Positions 1 through 8,223 of a DNA stretch of 29,907 nucleotides are shown in pieces. Position numbers and translations under genes: made by a program. The notes below the pieces were generated by a model. That model was not told where the DNA came from. It saw only the letters and a list, made by a program, of their open reading frames with translations, and ran no database searches. The stretch comes from a virus. The first letter of the stretch is position 1; each line of letters opens with the position of its first letter. Location: positions 1 through 29,907 of the IMG/VR virus record IMGVR_UViG_3300019093_000043; one strand, 5' to 3'.

Positions 1-724
1 CACGTTTTAATAGGTCAGTACTGAGTTCATTGACTTGGTTTTTATCATACTTGTCGTACTTGGTTGTGACTTCGCTCATACCAACAGGCATACGAGATCC
101 TTTAGCTGTATTAGCACCTGGTTCATTTTTTACGTAATCGTTACTGTTTCCAGTGAAATTGGTAGGTTTACCTGCTCTTTTATCCATGCCATGCTGTATT
201 CTAGTACCTTGATTTGCATAATCAGTTGTGGCATTATGATTTTTATCATGGTAATTCTTGTTCATCATGGCGTCTGATTTGTTTACCGCTCGTTGCATCA
301 ACTGAGGACTTAGTTCATCTAGTTGTTCTTCTTCAAACTGTGACTTCTTGGGACGACCACGGCCGCGCTTTTCGCCCGTGCTGTTGACGGTTTCTGCGTC
401 GTCGGCGCGGTCGCCACCATAACGCTTGCTGGCGTGATGTCGAACACCAGTCTTGGTATATTCTTTTTCACCAGTGTGTGTGGGTTCTCTGGTGCCTGGT
501 TTGGTAGTGCGGAATTCTGCGCCTAGGTTTGACCAATCGCTGGCTTCAGCAAATTGCTTTGCAAGACGTGCTTCAACTCGAGCAACTCCTGCTAATACAC
601 TACCACGAGCCTCTACACTTTCATTAATGGTCTTGGCTGGTGCTGATTCAACAGGTGCCTGTTTTGGTGTCAAGGCATCTAGTTTGCCAAGGATGTTATA
701 AATGTTGTCGTGTTGGTTGCTCAT
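1..724 (-). CDS. Partial AT-hook protein, C-terminus outside window
   Basis: Open from an ATG at 724 with no stop before the left edge, giving 241 residues of an incomplete protein. It follows the preceding gene's stop by 2 nt, and a GAGG ribosome-binding site lies within that gene's last codons, so the two are co-transcribed. The sequence is hydrophilic and low in complexity. Around residues 137-144 it has an AT-hook core (RGRGRPKK), a minor-groove DNA-binding motif. Just after it comes QLDELSPQLMQRA, and near the window edge a second related motif, QVNELSTDLLKR. Similar (D/N)ELS segments recur, as far as I recall, in proteins of aquatic T4-like phages. Function is not known. A DNA-contacting role in the head is possible given the packaging-gene neighbours, but that is inference. 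Confidence 0.75.
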   Translation of the reverse strand, partial: MSNQHDNIYNILGKLDALTPKQAPVESAPAKTINESVEARGSVLAGVARVEARLAKQFAEASDWSNLGAEFRTTKPGTREPTHTGEKEYTKTGVRHHASKRYGGDRADDAETVNSTGEKRGRGRPKKSQFEEEQLDELSPQLMQRAVNKSDAMMNKNYHDKNHNATTDYANQGTRIQHGMDKRAGKPTNFTGNSNDYVKNEPGANTAKGSRMPVGMSEVTTKYDKYDKNQVNELSTDLLKR

Positions 725-726
725 GA

Positions 727-1293
727 TTATTTTCCTCTTGGTGTGGTGTTAGGTTTCAACACACTCTTTGTATTTTGCGGTATGTCGTTTGTGGTCTTAC
801 CCGTTGCTTCACTCTTGGCTGCAAACTCATAGGTGCGAGCTGATAATTCTTTCATCATGCTCGATACGCGGCCTTGGCCTGCAATGTCACCCTGTGCTGG
901 TGTTTTCAATTCTGGTTCTGCAAGTACAGCACCTTGATTGTTGATACGCTCTTGTACCATGTCTTCTTGTTCCAGTTGATCTTTGGTATAAACATGTAAA
1001 CAGACCGGATCAATCTGTCCACGTGTGGCAATGATCTGTGTCATTTGTGCAGTGGTGGTCGGATAAGCAACTGTGACTTCCAACAGGTAACACTCGCAAG
1101 GTCCAAACTTTGGAAACTCTCTGTGCTCTTGGATTGGTAGACGCTTGGGTGTGCTGATGTTTTCAACTTGGTAAGTGTCCAAGGCACTACGGATACGATC
1201 CAGAACTTCGCCTTTGGGCTCTACACCTGCTATTTTTACACGAAACTCATATGTCTTGTTGAGTTCGGCAATATAGGTCTGAAATGATTGCAT
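727..1293 (-). CDS. Conserved T4-like phage protein of unknown function
   Basis: 188 aa, starting at an ATG preceded by AGGATTATCAT, with a TAAATA late-promoter box 21 nt upstream, so expression is probably late. Residues 14-105 look like a compact alpha/beta domain (KTYEFRVKIAG at the start, then PIQEHREFPKFGP and a beta-rich LEVTVAYP segment). The last 80 residues are polar and probably disordered. I recognise the pattern as one seen in aquatic T4-like phages, without a known role. The short N-terminal MQSFQTYIAEL resembles leaders on several proteins of these phages. It lies between probable gp16 and the AT-hook protein, suggesting a virion or packaging role, which is inference only. Confidence 0.75.
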   Translation of the reverse strand: MQSFQTYIAELNKTYEFRVKIAGVEPKGEVLDRIRSALDTYQVENISTPKRLPIQEHREFPKFGPCECYLLEVTVAYPTTTAQMTQIIATRGQIDPVCLHVYTKDQLEQEDMVQERINNQGAVLAEPELKTPAQGDIAGQGRVSSMMKELSARTYEFAAKSEATGKTTNDIPQNTKSVLKPNTTPRGK

Positions 1294-1313
1294 ATGATAA
1301 TCCTAATATATTC

Positions 1314-1321
1314 TATTTATT
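1314..1321 (-). promoter_or_regulatory. T4-type late promoter (AATAAATA)
   Basis: Minus-strand AATAAATA, 7 of 8 to the T4 late consensus TATAAATA. The predicted start six bases on gives a 15-nt leader carrying AGGA before the ATG at 1293. It overlaps the stop codon of the upstream gene. Confidence 0.65.
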
Positions 1322-1824
1322 CATTTTTGTTTGTTTTGGTCTACAGGGCGGTTCAATATCTGCTGTAGTAGTGCATTTCGGTCCAAAACAATACCTTTTC
1401 CTTCAACTGGTGCTTCCTCACCTTTGGCAGTGGCCTGTTCCCGTTGAAAGTCCAATCGTTGTTTGCTTAGTTGTAGCTGAATCATCTTCAGCTTCTTGTC
1501 CATTTTTGCTGTCTTGGCGGTGATGGCGTGACCCAACAACACGCCTGCTGTTTGCAGTATAGTTCCAGCAAAGCGGCTGTCCACATTCATACCCAAGTCA
1601 ATCAGGTCCCGATAACTGCTCTGTGCCATTTCGGCCAAGGCATCCAGCTCTTGATCTCCAGCATCTAAGTCTCTGACCATGGGCAAGGCCGCATCAATCT
1701 TGTCTATGGCCTGATTGACCTGTTCAATCACTTCTTGATTTTCTTCTATGGTGGCCTGTGCTTCGGCCATCTCTTCTGGCGAGTATTCAGGCAAGTCAAA
1801 CAAGGCTTCTAATTTCTTGGTCAT
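1321..1824 (-). CDS. 16: Probable small terminase subunit (gp16-like)
   Basis: 167 aa, close to the 164 aa of T4 gp16. The small terminase forms a ring that regulates the large terminase (gp17) during DNA packaging. The protein is almost wholly helical. It has an acidic N-terminal helix, then DLIDLGMNVDSRFAGTILQT followed by a lysine-rich amphipathic helix (residues about 108-125). Near the end, GIVLDRNALLQQIL matches in position and pattern the C-terminal segment of T4-like gp16 proteins. This assignment rests on layout and pattern, not clear identity; a helical scaffold-type protein is the alternative. Unlike in T4, gene 17 does not follow. The gene starts 8 nt after the gp4 stop, without a good Shine-Dalgarno. 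Confidence 0.6.
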   Translation of the reverse strand: MTKKLEALFDLPEYSPEEMAEAQATIEENQEVIEQVNQAIDKIDAALPMVRDLDAGDQELDALAEMAQSSYRDLIDLGMNVDSRFAGTILQTAGVLLGHAITAKTAKMDKKLKMIQLQLSKQRLDFQREQATAKGEEAPVEGKGIVLDRNALLQQILNRPVDQNKQK

Positions 1825-1829
1825 GTAGA

Positions 1830-1837
1830 TATTTACC
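1830..1837 (-). promoter_or_regulatory. Possible late promoter (GGTAAATA) abutting the gp16 start
   Basis: Minus-strand GGTAAATA, exactly 5 nt before the ATG at 1824. It also contains the TAA stop of gp4, so the match may be partly accidental. If used with T4 spacing, transcription would begin at the A of the start codon. Confidence 0.4.
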
Positions 1838-2264
1838 GGCCGCCGTTGGCAAAAATATCCTTTTCTGTGACCACTCTAAAGGTCATGCCTTGTGCTTTGC
1901 ACCAGGCTCTGGCCGCTTCCCACTTGCACATGTTGAGTATGGCGGCTGCTTGATCTCTTGTGCTTCGGGCCGACTCCATGGTAGTCTGCTGGCTGGGTTT
2001 GATCTCTACTACTTCGGCGTGTTGTGCACCTGACTTATCCACGTAAATGATCAAGAAATCAGGCACATATATGGTCATTTTGTTGGTAAAAGGATTGCGA
2101 TAGTTGATGTGAATACTTTCGCTGGCCCATTGCAGTATTGCAGGGTTTAGATCACAAAAACGCATAAAAGTATTTTCCCAGCCCGAGCGATAGTGCGGAG
2201 TTTTCTTACCTATGTATTTGTCAGCATTTATGACCTGATAAAACCCGTTGGCATACTTGCTCAT
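1833..2264 (-). CDS. 4: Head completion protein gp4 (TnsA-like nuclease fold)
   Basis: 143 aa, near the 150 aa of T4 gp4, which acts on the packaged head before tail joining. The family pattern is clear: NADKYIGKKTPHYRSGWENT at the N-terminus, W..ESI.I.Y.NP in the middle, then YVPDFLI....G....VVEIKPS at residues about 66-90. The E(41)...PD...E.K series is the PD-(D/E)XK layout of TnsA-like endonuclease N-terminal domains. The start ATG overlaps the upstream stop (ATGA), so translation is coupled to the 126-aa protein. In T4, gene 4 lies with genes 2 and 53; here it sits downstream of 19. Confidence 0.88.
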   Translation of the reverse strand: MSKYANGFYQVINADKYIGKKTPHYRSGWENTFMRFCDLNPAILQWASESIHINYRNPFTNKMTIYVPDFLIIYVDKSGAQHAEVVEIKPSQQTTMESARSTRDQAAAILNMCKWEAARAWCKAQGMTFRVVTEKDIFANGGR

Positions 2265-2641
2265 GGTAAGATGGTTCTTGTCACATAAGGATTGGTCACA
2301 GGAGTAATAGATACTCCCAGTAGGCTACTGCCCACTCTGTTCAAATTCAAGAACAGTGCAAGATATTCATTGAGGTCACCGGGTGGAAGTTGTGCAAATT
2401 CTTGCAGTCTAATCATGGGATCAACTTCTTGACTTAGACTGGTGTAGATCACTGCGGCTGCCAAGGCCTGTGCAGATTCCACATTGTCAGTTACCCGTTC
2501 AAAGAAACTGACAATGGCATCATTGGCATCAGGACTGATGTTGTAGTCAGCAGTAAAGAAGTTGTTGAAGAACTGTCCAGTTGTGCTGTAGTTGTTGATT
2601 AGGTAACTGGGTGATTGTAGATTGTTTGGGTAGTTGTCCAT
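2261..2641 (-). CDS. Small conserved T4-like virion protein, function unknown
   Basis: 126 aa. The helical middle (DANDAIVSFFERVT, then ALAAAVIYTSLSQEVDPM) and the LNEYLALFLNLNRVGSSLLG segment near residues 91-110 form a signature I recognise from aquatic T4-like phages, where it has no assigned role. It starts 2 nt after the stop of the tail-tube-fold gene and its stop overlaps the gp4 start by 4 nt, so all three are translated as one unit. A head-tail or tail-completion role fits the context but is not shown. No Shine-Dalgarno is evident, so it probably depends on coupling. Confidence 0.8.
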   Translation of the reverse strand: MDNYPNNLQSPSYLINNYSTTGQFFNNFFTADYNISPDANDAIVSFFERVTDNVESAQALAAAVIYTSLSQEVDPMIRLQEFAQLPPGDLNEYLALFLNLNRVGSSLLGVSITPVTNPYVTRTILP

Positions 2642-2643
2642 AA

Positions 2644-4059
2644 TTAACCAAATGCTGTGTCTTGATTTGATGCATCTTCTGCTTGTGTGTCGTTGGCTGC
2701 TGTCATGACATAAGGATCATTGTAAGTTTCTGTTTTTGTCACCACTGTTCCGTCAGCATTATCAAGTGGCAGTGCCGGACGATCTGAGAATGGGGCAGTG
2801 GCTTCTGCCGCCGATGCCACACTGGCACCATTGCTCACAATGCCATTGCTGGGCGTTTTGTTATTGAAATTTTTATAGATTTTGTCTGTTACCTTGATGC
2901 CCGGCACACCTGACAAGTTGCTGTTGTTTATGCCAAGACCTTGATCACTCAACGAGTACTCTTGCGAACCTTGTGCTATTCTACGTGCTGTGGGCACACT
3001 CATGTTGCTGTTTGGATTGGGTTTAAGTATGGCGCCAACTAATACCGCGGTAGCAATACCAGTTACTTCTGATTTGGCAATCTTACCAAAGTTGGCATTC
3101 TTGTTATTATTGTACGACTTCCAGGCTTTGACTGCGGCCTGCCCAAAGTTCCCACTTTGAATATCATCAAATACCTGTTCACCTGTTTCAAGAATACCAC
3201 CGGCGCCAAGTATGCCTCTGGCACCAAACGGACGATTACGAGCATGATAGTTGCCATTGGTCTTGGCCAAGCCGCCCGACAGAATTGGGCTTTGACTTTT
3301 ATCATAGTGTAGGTCAGCAAATCCGGGCACAGTGTTTTGCGAAGTTGTTCCAAAGTAGTATTTTATACTTTCGTAACTGACTGTCATGCTATGCTCTAAT
3401 GTATTGTTTTCACCTGTACGATGTTCACCGTGTTGAAATGAAGTTATAACAGGATTGATCAAAACATATTCTGTAAATTTGCCTGAGTGCAAACTGTATA
3501 TTCTAATAGCGTTGAGTATATGTTGTTTGTTGCCAGAATTTCTAATTGTATAACCCCAATTATTGGTTTGACGTTTGTTGGCATACTTGTGCTCCATAGT
3601 ATACTCTGGTGCCAGTGCATCGCTGTTGCCAACATAGTCTGCGTCTCTGTAATAATAGGTATAGTAGTCTTTCCACATTCCCAACACTGCATCGGCATTG
3701 TCATCGTGAAACGAAATGTTCACTGGGTCGTATTTGATTTTGTTTTGAACAATGTTGGGACGATTGTATGCGTTCATGATCTTGTTTTCAACGCTGAACT
3801 TGGGCAATGCTACACTCTTGACCAGCATGCCTGCGGTCAGTTTAGCATCATTGGTATTGGGTGCCTGGTAAGTAGGATCAAAGTCAAATTTGACGTGAAA
3901 CAAGTATGCATACTTAGGAGCATATTGATAGTTGGCATCAACAAACAATCTACTGGCATGATCATAGTTATGTATCTTACTGCTGGGATCACTGACTCCG
4001 CCTGCAGGTGTTGCGGCCGGCACAGGATTTCTGTAAAGATTGTAAATTGGATTGCTCAT
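2644..4059 (-). CDS. Tail-tube-fold protein with long C-terminal extension; candidate tail tube initiator
   Basis: 471 aa. Residues 45-240 resemble the gp19/gp54 tail-tube fold: YLFHVKFDFDP opening strand, then VKSVALPKF.VENK, NIVQNKIKYDPVNISFHDD, and a late block (EYVLINPVITSFQHG...LEHSMTVSYESIKY) typical of this fold's last strands. Residues 280-345 are glycine-rich and then helical (GILGAGGILETGEQVFDDIQ), a tail I associate with T4-like tube-initiator proteins. The rest is polar and probably disordered. It is a second tube-like gene right after gp19, so a tube-initiator or baseplate-cap role (gp54 or gp48 type) is my inference. A CATAAATA box lies only 5 nt before the ATG. Confidence 0.65.
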   Translation of the reverse strand: MSNPIYNLYRNPVPAATPAGGVSDPSSKIHNYDHASRLFVDANYQYAPKYAYLFHVKFDFDPTYQAPNTNDAKLTAGMLVKSVALPKFSVENKIMNAYNRPNIVQNKIKYDPVNISFHDDNADAVLGMWKDYYTYYYRDADYVGNSDALAPEYTMEHKYANKRQTNNWGYTIRNSGNKQHILNAIRIYSLHSGKFTEYVLINPVITSFQHGEHRTGENNTLEHSMTVSYESIKYYFGTTSQNTVPGFADLHYDKSQSPILSGGLAKTNGNYHARNRPFGARGILGAGGILETGEQVFDDIQSGNFGQAAVKAWKSYNNNKNANFGKIAKSEVTGIATAVLVGAILKPNPNSNMSVPTARRIAQGSQEYSLSDQGLGINNSNLSGVPGIKVTDKIYKNFNNKTPSNGIVSNGASVASAAEATAPFSDRPALPLDNADGTVVTKTETYNDPYVMTAANDTQAEDASNQDTAFG

Positions 4060-4064
4060 ACAGA

Positions 4065-4072
4065 TATTTATG
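4065..4072 (-). promoter_or_regulatory. T4-type late promoter (CATAAATA) directly before ATG
   Basis: Minus-strand CATAAATA, 7 of 8 to consensus, followed by TCTGT and the ATG at 4059. With T4 late spacing the transcript would start on the A of ATG. It lies immediately downstream of the gene 19 terminator, so the unit from 4059 leftward is independently transcribed. Confidence 0.65.
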
Positions 4073-4076
4073 CCAT

Positions 4077-4100
4077 AAAAAAGCCCGGCGTAAACCGGGC
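4077..4100 (-). terminator. Rho-independent terminator after gene 19
   Basis: Minus strand reads GCCCGG, loop TTTACG, CCGGGC, then TTTTTT: a 6-bp all-GC stem with a six-T run, 20 nt past the gp19 stop. It should end the highly expressed tube transcript and separates it from the promoter at 4065-4072. Confidence 0.88.
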
Positions 4101-4120
4101 CTGTTTTAGTCTAGTACTGC

Positions 4121-4753
4121 TTAACGACCACCAGTTACGTTGGTAATAATAGAACCAATAGTGCGTTGTACTGCAACACCAATACCAGTACCAACTGGAG
4201 TTTGCAGTGCATTATCGTAACGAATAGTCAATGCAATTTGAGCTGGATCGTTTGAGTTATAGTTCAAATCACCGTAGTCAACCTGGCTGATAAAACAACC
4301 ATACATTTCCCAAGTCTCAAGAGTGTTGGGAGTATTGGCGCCGTTGCCGCCGTCGAGTACTTCATAACGCAACAAGAATTTGTAGTCTGCACCTGATGCG
4401 GCACTGGTTTGTTCTGCAAAGTCAAATTGCTTTTGAATCTGTTCGCCAACCAAACGTGCAACGTTGCCGCCGGCATCGTCACGTAAGTTGACTGTGGTTT
4501 CTGTCCATTCTGGTTTGCCCAGCAAATAAACTTTGCTGTTGTACATATCTAATGTGATTGGGTTGAAGTTTACGCTAGGACGTTTGATATCCATAACTTG
4601 TTTGGTCATTTCAACCACATCTGAGCTGACACCAAAGTTTTCAAAGCTGGCTCTGAAACGATACTTTAATTTTGGCATCAACATACCTTGGCTGGTCGCT
4701 GATTGATCACTTGCCAACGGTATTGTGAATCTTGATAATGATGAAACTGCCAT
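4121..4753 (-). CDS. 19: Tail tube protein gp19
   Basis: 210 aa, somewhat longer than T4 gp19 (163 aa) but typical of aquatic T4-like phages. It is the repeating subunit of the inner tail tube through which DNA passes. Seen in order: a PKLKYRFRASFENFG opening strand, DVVEMTKQVMDIKRPSVNF (the usual tube-protein loop after strand one), YLLGKPEWTETTVNLRDD, then LETWEMYGCFISQVDYGDLN and a closing IALTIRYDNA strand. These are the standard landmarks of the gp19 family. It lies directly after gp18, as in T4. It has its own late box, a strong AGGAG ribosome-binding site and its own terminator, which suits a major structural protein. Confidence 0.95.
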   Translation of the reverse strand: MAVSSLSRFTIPLASDQSATSQGMLMPKLKYRFRASFENFGVSSDVVEMTKQVMDIKRPSVNFNPITLDMYNSKVYLLGKPEWTETTVNLRDDAGGNVARLVGEQIQKQFDFAEQTSAASGADYKFLLRYEVLDGGNGANTPNTLETWEMYGCFISQVDYGDLNYNSNDPAQIALTIRYDNALQTPVGTGIGVAVQRTIGSIITNVTGGR

Positions 4754-4772
4754 TTTGTTCTCCTGTTACTAC

Positions 4773-4780
4773 TATTTACT
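4773..4780 (-). promoter_or_regulatory. T4-type late promoter of gene 19 (AGTAAATA)
   Basis: Minus-strand AGTAAATA with the invariant TAAATA core. The predicted leader starts about 14 nt before the ATG at 4753 and carries AGGAG. Confidence 0.6.
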
Positions 4781-4791
4781 CTTTATTCCAA

Positions 4792-4822
4792 ATAATGATT
4801 GAGCTCTGAGCTCAATCATTAT
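4792..4822. repeat. Perfect 15+1+15 inverted repeat between genes 18 and 19
   Basis: Arms of 15 nt match exactly around a single central T (arm ends in GAGCTC). In minus-strand RNA this gives a very stable hairpin 9 nt past the gp18 stop. There is no clean T-run after it (ATTATTTGG), so it may be a weak or bidirectional terminator, a 3' stabiliser, or a processing site. Confidence 0.8.
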
Positions 4823-4831
4823 ATTAGCCTA

Positions 4832-7800
4832 TTATACGCCCTTGGCAATGTCACCTGGGTTCTTCAAACGAATTGGAATGTAAATAAACTCAACATCCTT
4901 CATCGGTTCAATTGCAATATCAACATACAACTCATTACGTGCAATACGCTCTGGAGTGTTGTTTGACCCATCGCAAACCACTAGATAGTCGTATAAACCG
5001 CGTTTTGCCACTAAATCATTCATGGCACCTTCGATTATGCTCTTCAACTGATCACGTGTGATCTTGTCATTTGGTTCAAACAAGAAGCCGTTGCCAACGT
5101 TGGCAAGGATTGTACGAATGTAGTTGACCAAACGTGCCACGTTGATACGATCCAATGCACTTGTGGTTGGGTTACGTGTTTTCTGTCCAAATGCTGTCAA
5201 TCCAATACCAGTCAACACTGTGATTGGGTTGATGTTGATTGGGTACATTACATCACGTAGACCTTGGTTGACCCCGGTTTCAACAAATGTATTTGTTGTG
5301 CCTGCGGCACTTAGATAACCAATCTTTGTAGCATTGTCAATTAGGCCACGACGTGTACCTGCTGGTGCAAACCATTGATAGCTCACATTGTCACTACGGA
5401 TAAATGTACGCAACATCATGTGGCTTGGTGGAACAACAATAGCATTGCCTTGCACGTCTGTTGTTTGTGCGGCTGGATAGAACACACCCAGATATGGGTC
5501 TGCTGTTGTTATACCATCACCGTAAACACCACTAACACCATTGCTCCAGTTTGTCAACTGTACACCATTGGCCGGCAATGTCATTGGTGTATCGCCAATG
5601 ATGAACGCTGTGTTTTTACGATCATTGTTCAATGCAACCATGTCGCTGATCAGTTCAGGATATCCTGGTGCGGCAATCAGGCTGAATGCAAAACGCTCTT
5701 CGCGAATTTCTGTGCTGGCACTGATGGCTGCCTTCATGGCTTTCACAATCATACGGCGCTGCGCCAAGTGACCCATGTATGGGCTACCGTTATCCTTGTT
5801 GCCACTGGCTGTTACCCAAGATGCGGCAATGGCAGGCAACTGACTTAATGCGGCCTCATCGGGATAGTTGGTGGCTGTAAATTTCTTGCTTACATATTGT
5901 TTGACATTGAATCCACCACGGCGTGTGTTAAACAACAATGTACCACGTGGATATAGTCTTGCATCTGGACAATCTAGATCGACATAGTTGCTGGACAACA
6001 TGGTTGTTGTGCTGGGCAATGTGCCAGTGATGGGATCTGTTGTGCCTGTTGTGTCCCAACGTGCATCAGCAAACACAATACCGTTTTGATTTATACTGTC
6101 GGTGTTGTCGATAGCGATCCATTTGCCAATGGCAGCATCATTGTAACGATACATCTTGGGGAAGTTTTCTAGGTCGCCTGTGTCAATCCACAAATCTCCC
6201 GGCACCAGTGCGCTGCCGTCGCTACGATCACCATCTGCTGGCTCAACAGCCGACAAGATAGGACCTGCTGGGTCAGTGTTGGCCAAATTGTAACCACGTG
6301 CATCAATGCCGCCGAGCAGGTAACCCTTCCATGATGTGCCAGAGTTGACCAAAATATCAACTGCCAGAGGATCACCGTAGTACCATAATGTACCATCAGC
6401 AGGTGCTTGGTATGGGGTAATTGTACTGTATGTGTATGTCAATGGACGGAAACCACTTAGTACCAGTTCGTCAGTGTTGGCGTAGTTGACACGAACACCT
6501 GTTGTACTGCTGGTGAAACCAGCTGTGGCCAATGCTGTTCCAGCACCAACGTTTGACAAATAAATTGTTCCGCCTGCGCGGTGAATAATAGTAATAGCAC
6601 CACTGCTTTCAATTTGAGCGTAAACATTGGGAATATTTTGTGCCAGAATTGCTGCCACAAATGCTGCCCTGGTAGTTCCGCCGACTGCAAATTGAACCGA
6701 ATCAGTGGCTGGCGAACCAGGTTCAGTCCAACGTAGTACAATTTGATGACCACTGTTGAACACTGGTGTGGTCAATGGTGTGGTACCGGTGATTGATACC
6801 TGTCCGCTGACTGCACGACGATATGCTTTGGAAGTTGGAGTACCATCATCAAAAATATTGTATTCAACAAACAGTGAACCAATTGCAATACTTGAGCCGC
6901 CGGCACTGGGATCAAGGCCATAAAGTGCCGATTCTTCGTTGGCATAAAAAGGTGCCGCAACACTGGTAAATAGATCGTTTGTGCTGTTGTAAATTTTAAA
7001 TCCTAGATTAGCACCGTTGCCTTTGGCAGTGGTTTTTAACCAGACACTGCCAGTTGGGCGTGGTTGAGTATCTGTGGCTCTCCAGCTAGGCACTTCTACA
7101 TATGTGCCAAAATTCAACTTTGGACCACCGTACAATTTATCAGATATTTCAGTATCAACAATGCCTACAGCAGTACAAATGTTGGTGTCAGAAACTACAG
7201 CATCTGATGTGATGCTCAGCAGACCATCAGCAACAGAACCGTTGCTGGCACTTGCACTGGTGATATAAAATCCCAGTCTATTGTCTGCAGAAGCATACGC
7301 TGTTACGCCATCGATGTTGGCAGCATTGATAAAGCTGACTATGTTGGTAAGAGTAGTACCTTCAATCGTCACTTCGGTGTTGTTGATTTTAACTTTATTA
7401 CTAACACCAGTTAGAGTTGGATTTTGTATACCACCAACACCTGCTGACCAAGAACTTTCCCAATCAGTAGAACCAACTTCAACCCAGTTATTTTCTGAGT
7501 TTTTGTAATAAATGTGATTTACTGTTCCGTAGGTAACATCAGACTGCACTACCACTGCGTAGTCGCCGATGGCTCCCACACTTTCCAAAGGAGTGTATGT
7601 TGGGCCACCAGTGGTTTCTGTTGTTAGGCTAGTAATAACAATAGGTGTTTTTGTGGTAAAATAACCTGCCGAGTCGGCAATGCCTTCTGTCCATTCGTTG
7701 ATACCAAATGCTGTATTGTTTAGATCAAGCCAATAAATTCCATTGGCAACCTTGCCTTTGGGTCTCACTGATGTTGCATCAAGTTGTGCTAGGTCGATGT

Positions 7801-8131
7801 CTGCACGAATAGCAAATGCACCATTACCTAGACCCAAAGAACTATAAGCTGCCATCAATCCATATTCGTTGCGTTCGTCACCGTGTAGTGCAGTGCCGGC
7901 AGCACTCTGTTTAAATACTGGGTAACCTAGACCTGCAACCAGTTCACGCTGACTAGTGAACCTTTGTAGTTTGCCTGCTGTGGCCTTGGTAGTTCCGTTG
8001 GTAGCTGTGCCATTGGCTGTTTTGTCTTGTGCTGTAGCTAAAATGACCAAAGGAATTGTACCGACTGCGCCTGGTACATATTGACTTTCGTCTGTAACTG
8101 TTAATTGTAATCCTGGGGATACTAGTGCCAT
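4832..8131 (-). CDS. 18: Tail sheath protein gp18 (enlarged)
   Basis: The start is set at ATG 8131 (MALVSPGLQLTVTD), preceded by AAAAGGAATAATACC; an in-frame TTG 18 nt further up has no support. The product is 1099 aa against 659 in T4. The conserved sheath core is clear at residues 785-1099 (GHLAQRRMIVKAMKAAI; SYQWFAPAGTRRGLIDNAT; INPITVLTGIGLTAFGQKT; RINVARLVNYIR; VEFIYIPIRLKNPGDI). The sheath contracts around gp19 on host contact. The large middle (about 110-690) holds surface modules, including two similar segments at about 240-325 and 440-540 that resemble the flagellin IN-type fold, and two PTGSVW/DGTLW segments. It has its own late promoter and is followed by an inverted repeat. Confidence 0.95.
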   Translation of the reverse strand: MALVSPGLQLTVTDESQYVPGAVGTIPLVILATAQDKTANGTATNGTTKATAGKLQRFTSQRELVAGLGYPVFKQSAAGTALHGDERNEYGLMAAYSSLGLGNGAFAIRADIDLAQLDATSVRPKGKVANGIYWLDLNNTAFGINEWTEGIADSAGYFTTKTPIVITSLTTETTGGPTYTPLESVGAIGDYAVVVQSDVTYGTVNHIYYKNSENNWVEVGSTDWESSWSAGVGGIQNPTLTGVSNKVKINNTEVTIEGTTLTNIVSFINAANIDGVTAYASADNRLGFYITSASASNGSVADGLLSITSDAVVSDTNICTAVGIVDTEISDKLYGGPKLNFGTYVEVPSWRATDTQPRPTGSVWLKTTAKGNGANLGFKIYNSTNDLFTSVAAPFYANEESALYGLDPSAGGSSIAIGSLFVEYNIFDDGTPTSKAYRRAVSGQVSITGTTPLTTPVFNSGHQIVLRWTEPGSPATDSVQFAVGGTTRAAFVAAILAQNIPNVYAQIESSGAITIIHRAGGTIYLSNVGAGTALATAGFTSSTTGVRVNYANTDELVLSGFRPLTYTYSTITPYQAPADGTLWYYGDPLAVDILVNSGTSWKGYLLGGIDARGYNLANTDPAGPILSAVEPADGDRSDGSALVPGDLWIDTGDLENFPKMYRYNDAAIGKWIAIDNTDSINQNGIVFADARWDTTGTTDPITGTLPSTTTMLSSNYVDLDCPDARLYPRGTLLFNTRRGGFNVKQYVSKKFTATNYPDEAALSQLPAIAASWVTASGNKDNGSPYMGHLAQRRMIVKAMKAAISASTEIREERFAFSLIAAPGYPELISDMVALNNDRKNTAFIIGDTPMTLPANGVQLTNWSNGVSGVYGDGITTADPYLGVFYPAAQTTDVQGNAIVVPPSHMMLRTFIRSDNVSYQWFAPAGTRRGLIDNATKIGYLSAAGTTNTFVETGVNQGLRDVMYPININPITVLTGIGLTAFGQKTRNPTTSALDRINVARLVNYIRTILANVGNGFLFEPNDKITRDQLKSIIEGAMNDLVAKRGLYDYLVVCDGSNNTPERIARNELYVDIAIEPMKDVEFIYIPIRLKNPGDIAKGV

Positions 8132-8162
8132 GGTATTATTCCTTTTCAATACATGTTATTGA

Positions 8163-8170
8163 TATTTACC
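8163..8170 (-). promoter_or_regulatory. T4-type late promoter of gene 18 (GGTAAATA)
   Basis: Minus-strand GGTAAATA, TAAATA core. The predicted leader is about 26 nt with AAAGGA before the ATG at 8131. Confidence 0.6.
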
Positions 8171-8193
8171 AATAGCATATAATTTTGTCCTGT

Positions 8194-8223
8194 TTGACTG
8201 CCCTTAATTAAGGATCGTAGTAT
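8194..8223 (+). promoter_or_regulatory. Possible sigma70 promoter overlapping a late promoter
   Basis: TTGACT, 18-nt spacer, TAGTAT (4 of 6). The -10 overlaps the late TATAAATA box, so the gene at 8233 may be expressed both early and late. The spacer contains the palindrome CCTTAATTAAGG (8202-8213). The -10 is weak, hence low confidence. Confidence 0.35.

Noticed and set aside
3487-4146. Plus-strand open frame of 219 aa
   Set aside because: Antisense to the tube-fold gene, spanning its terminator and promoter; cysteine/valine-rich composition typical of a shadow frame.
4831-4836. Minus-strand TATAAT at the gp18 end
   Set aside because: Made of the stop codon context (GTA TAA TAG) with no -35 at 16-18 nt.
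5375-5848. Plus-strand open frame of 157 aa inside gene 18
   Set aside because: Antisense to the conserved sheath core; no start signals and no family pattern.
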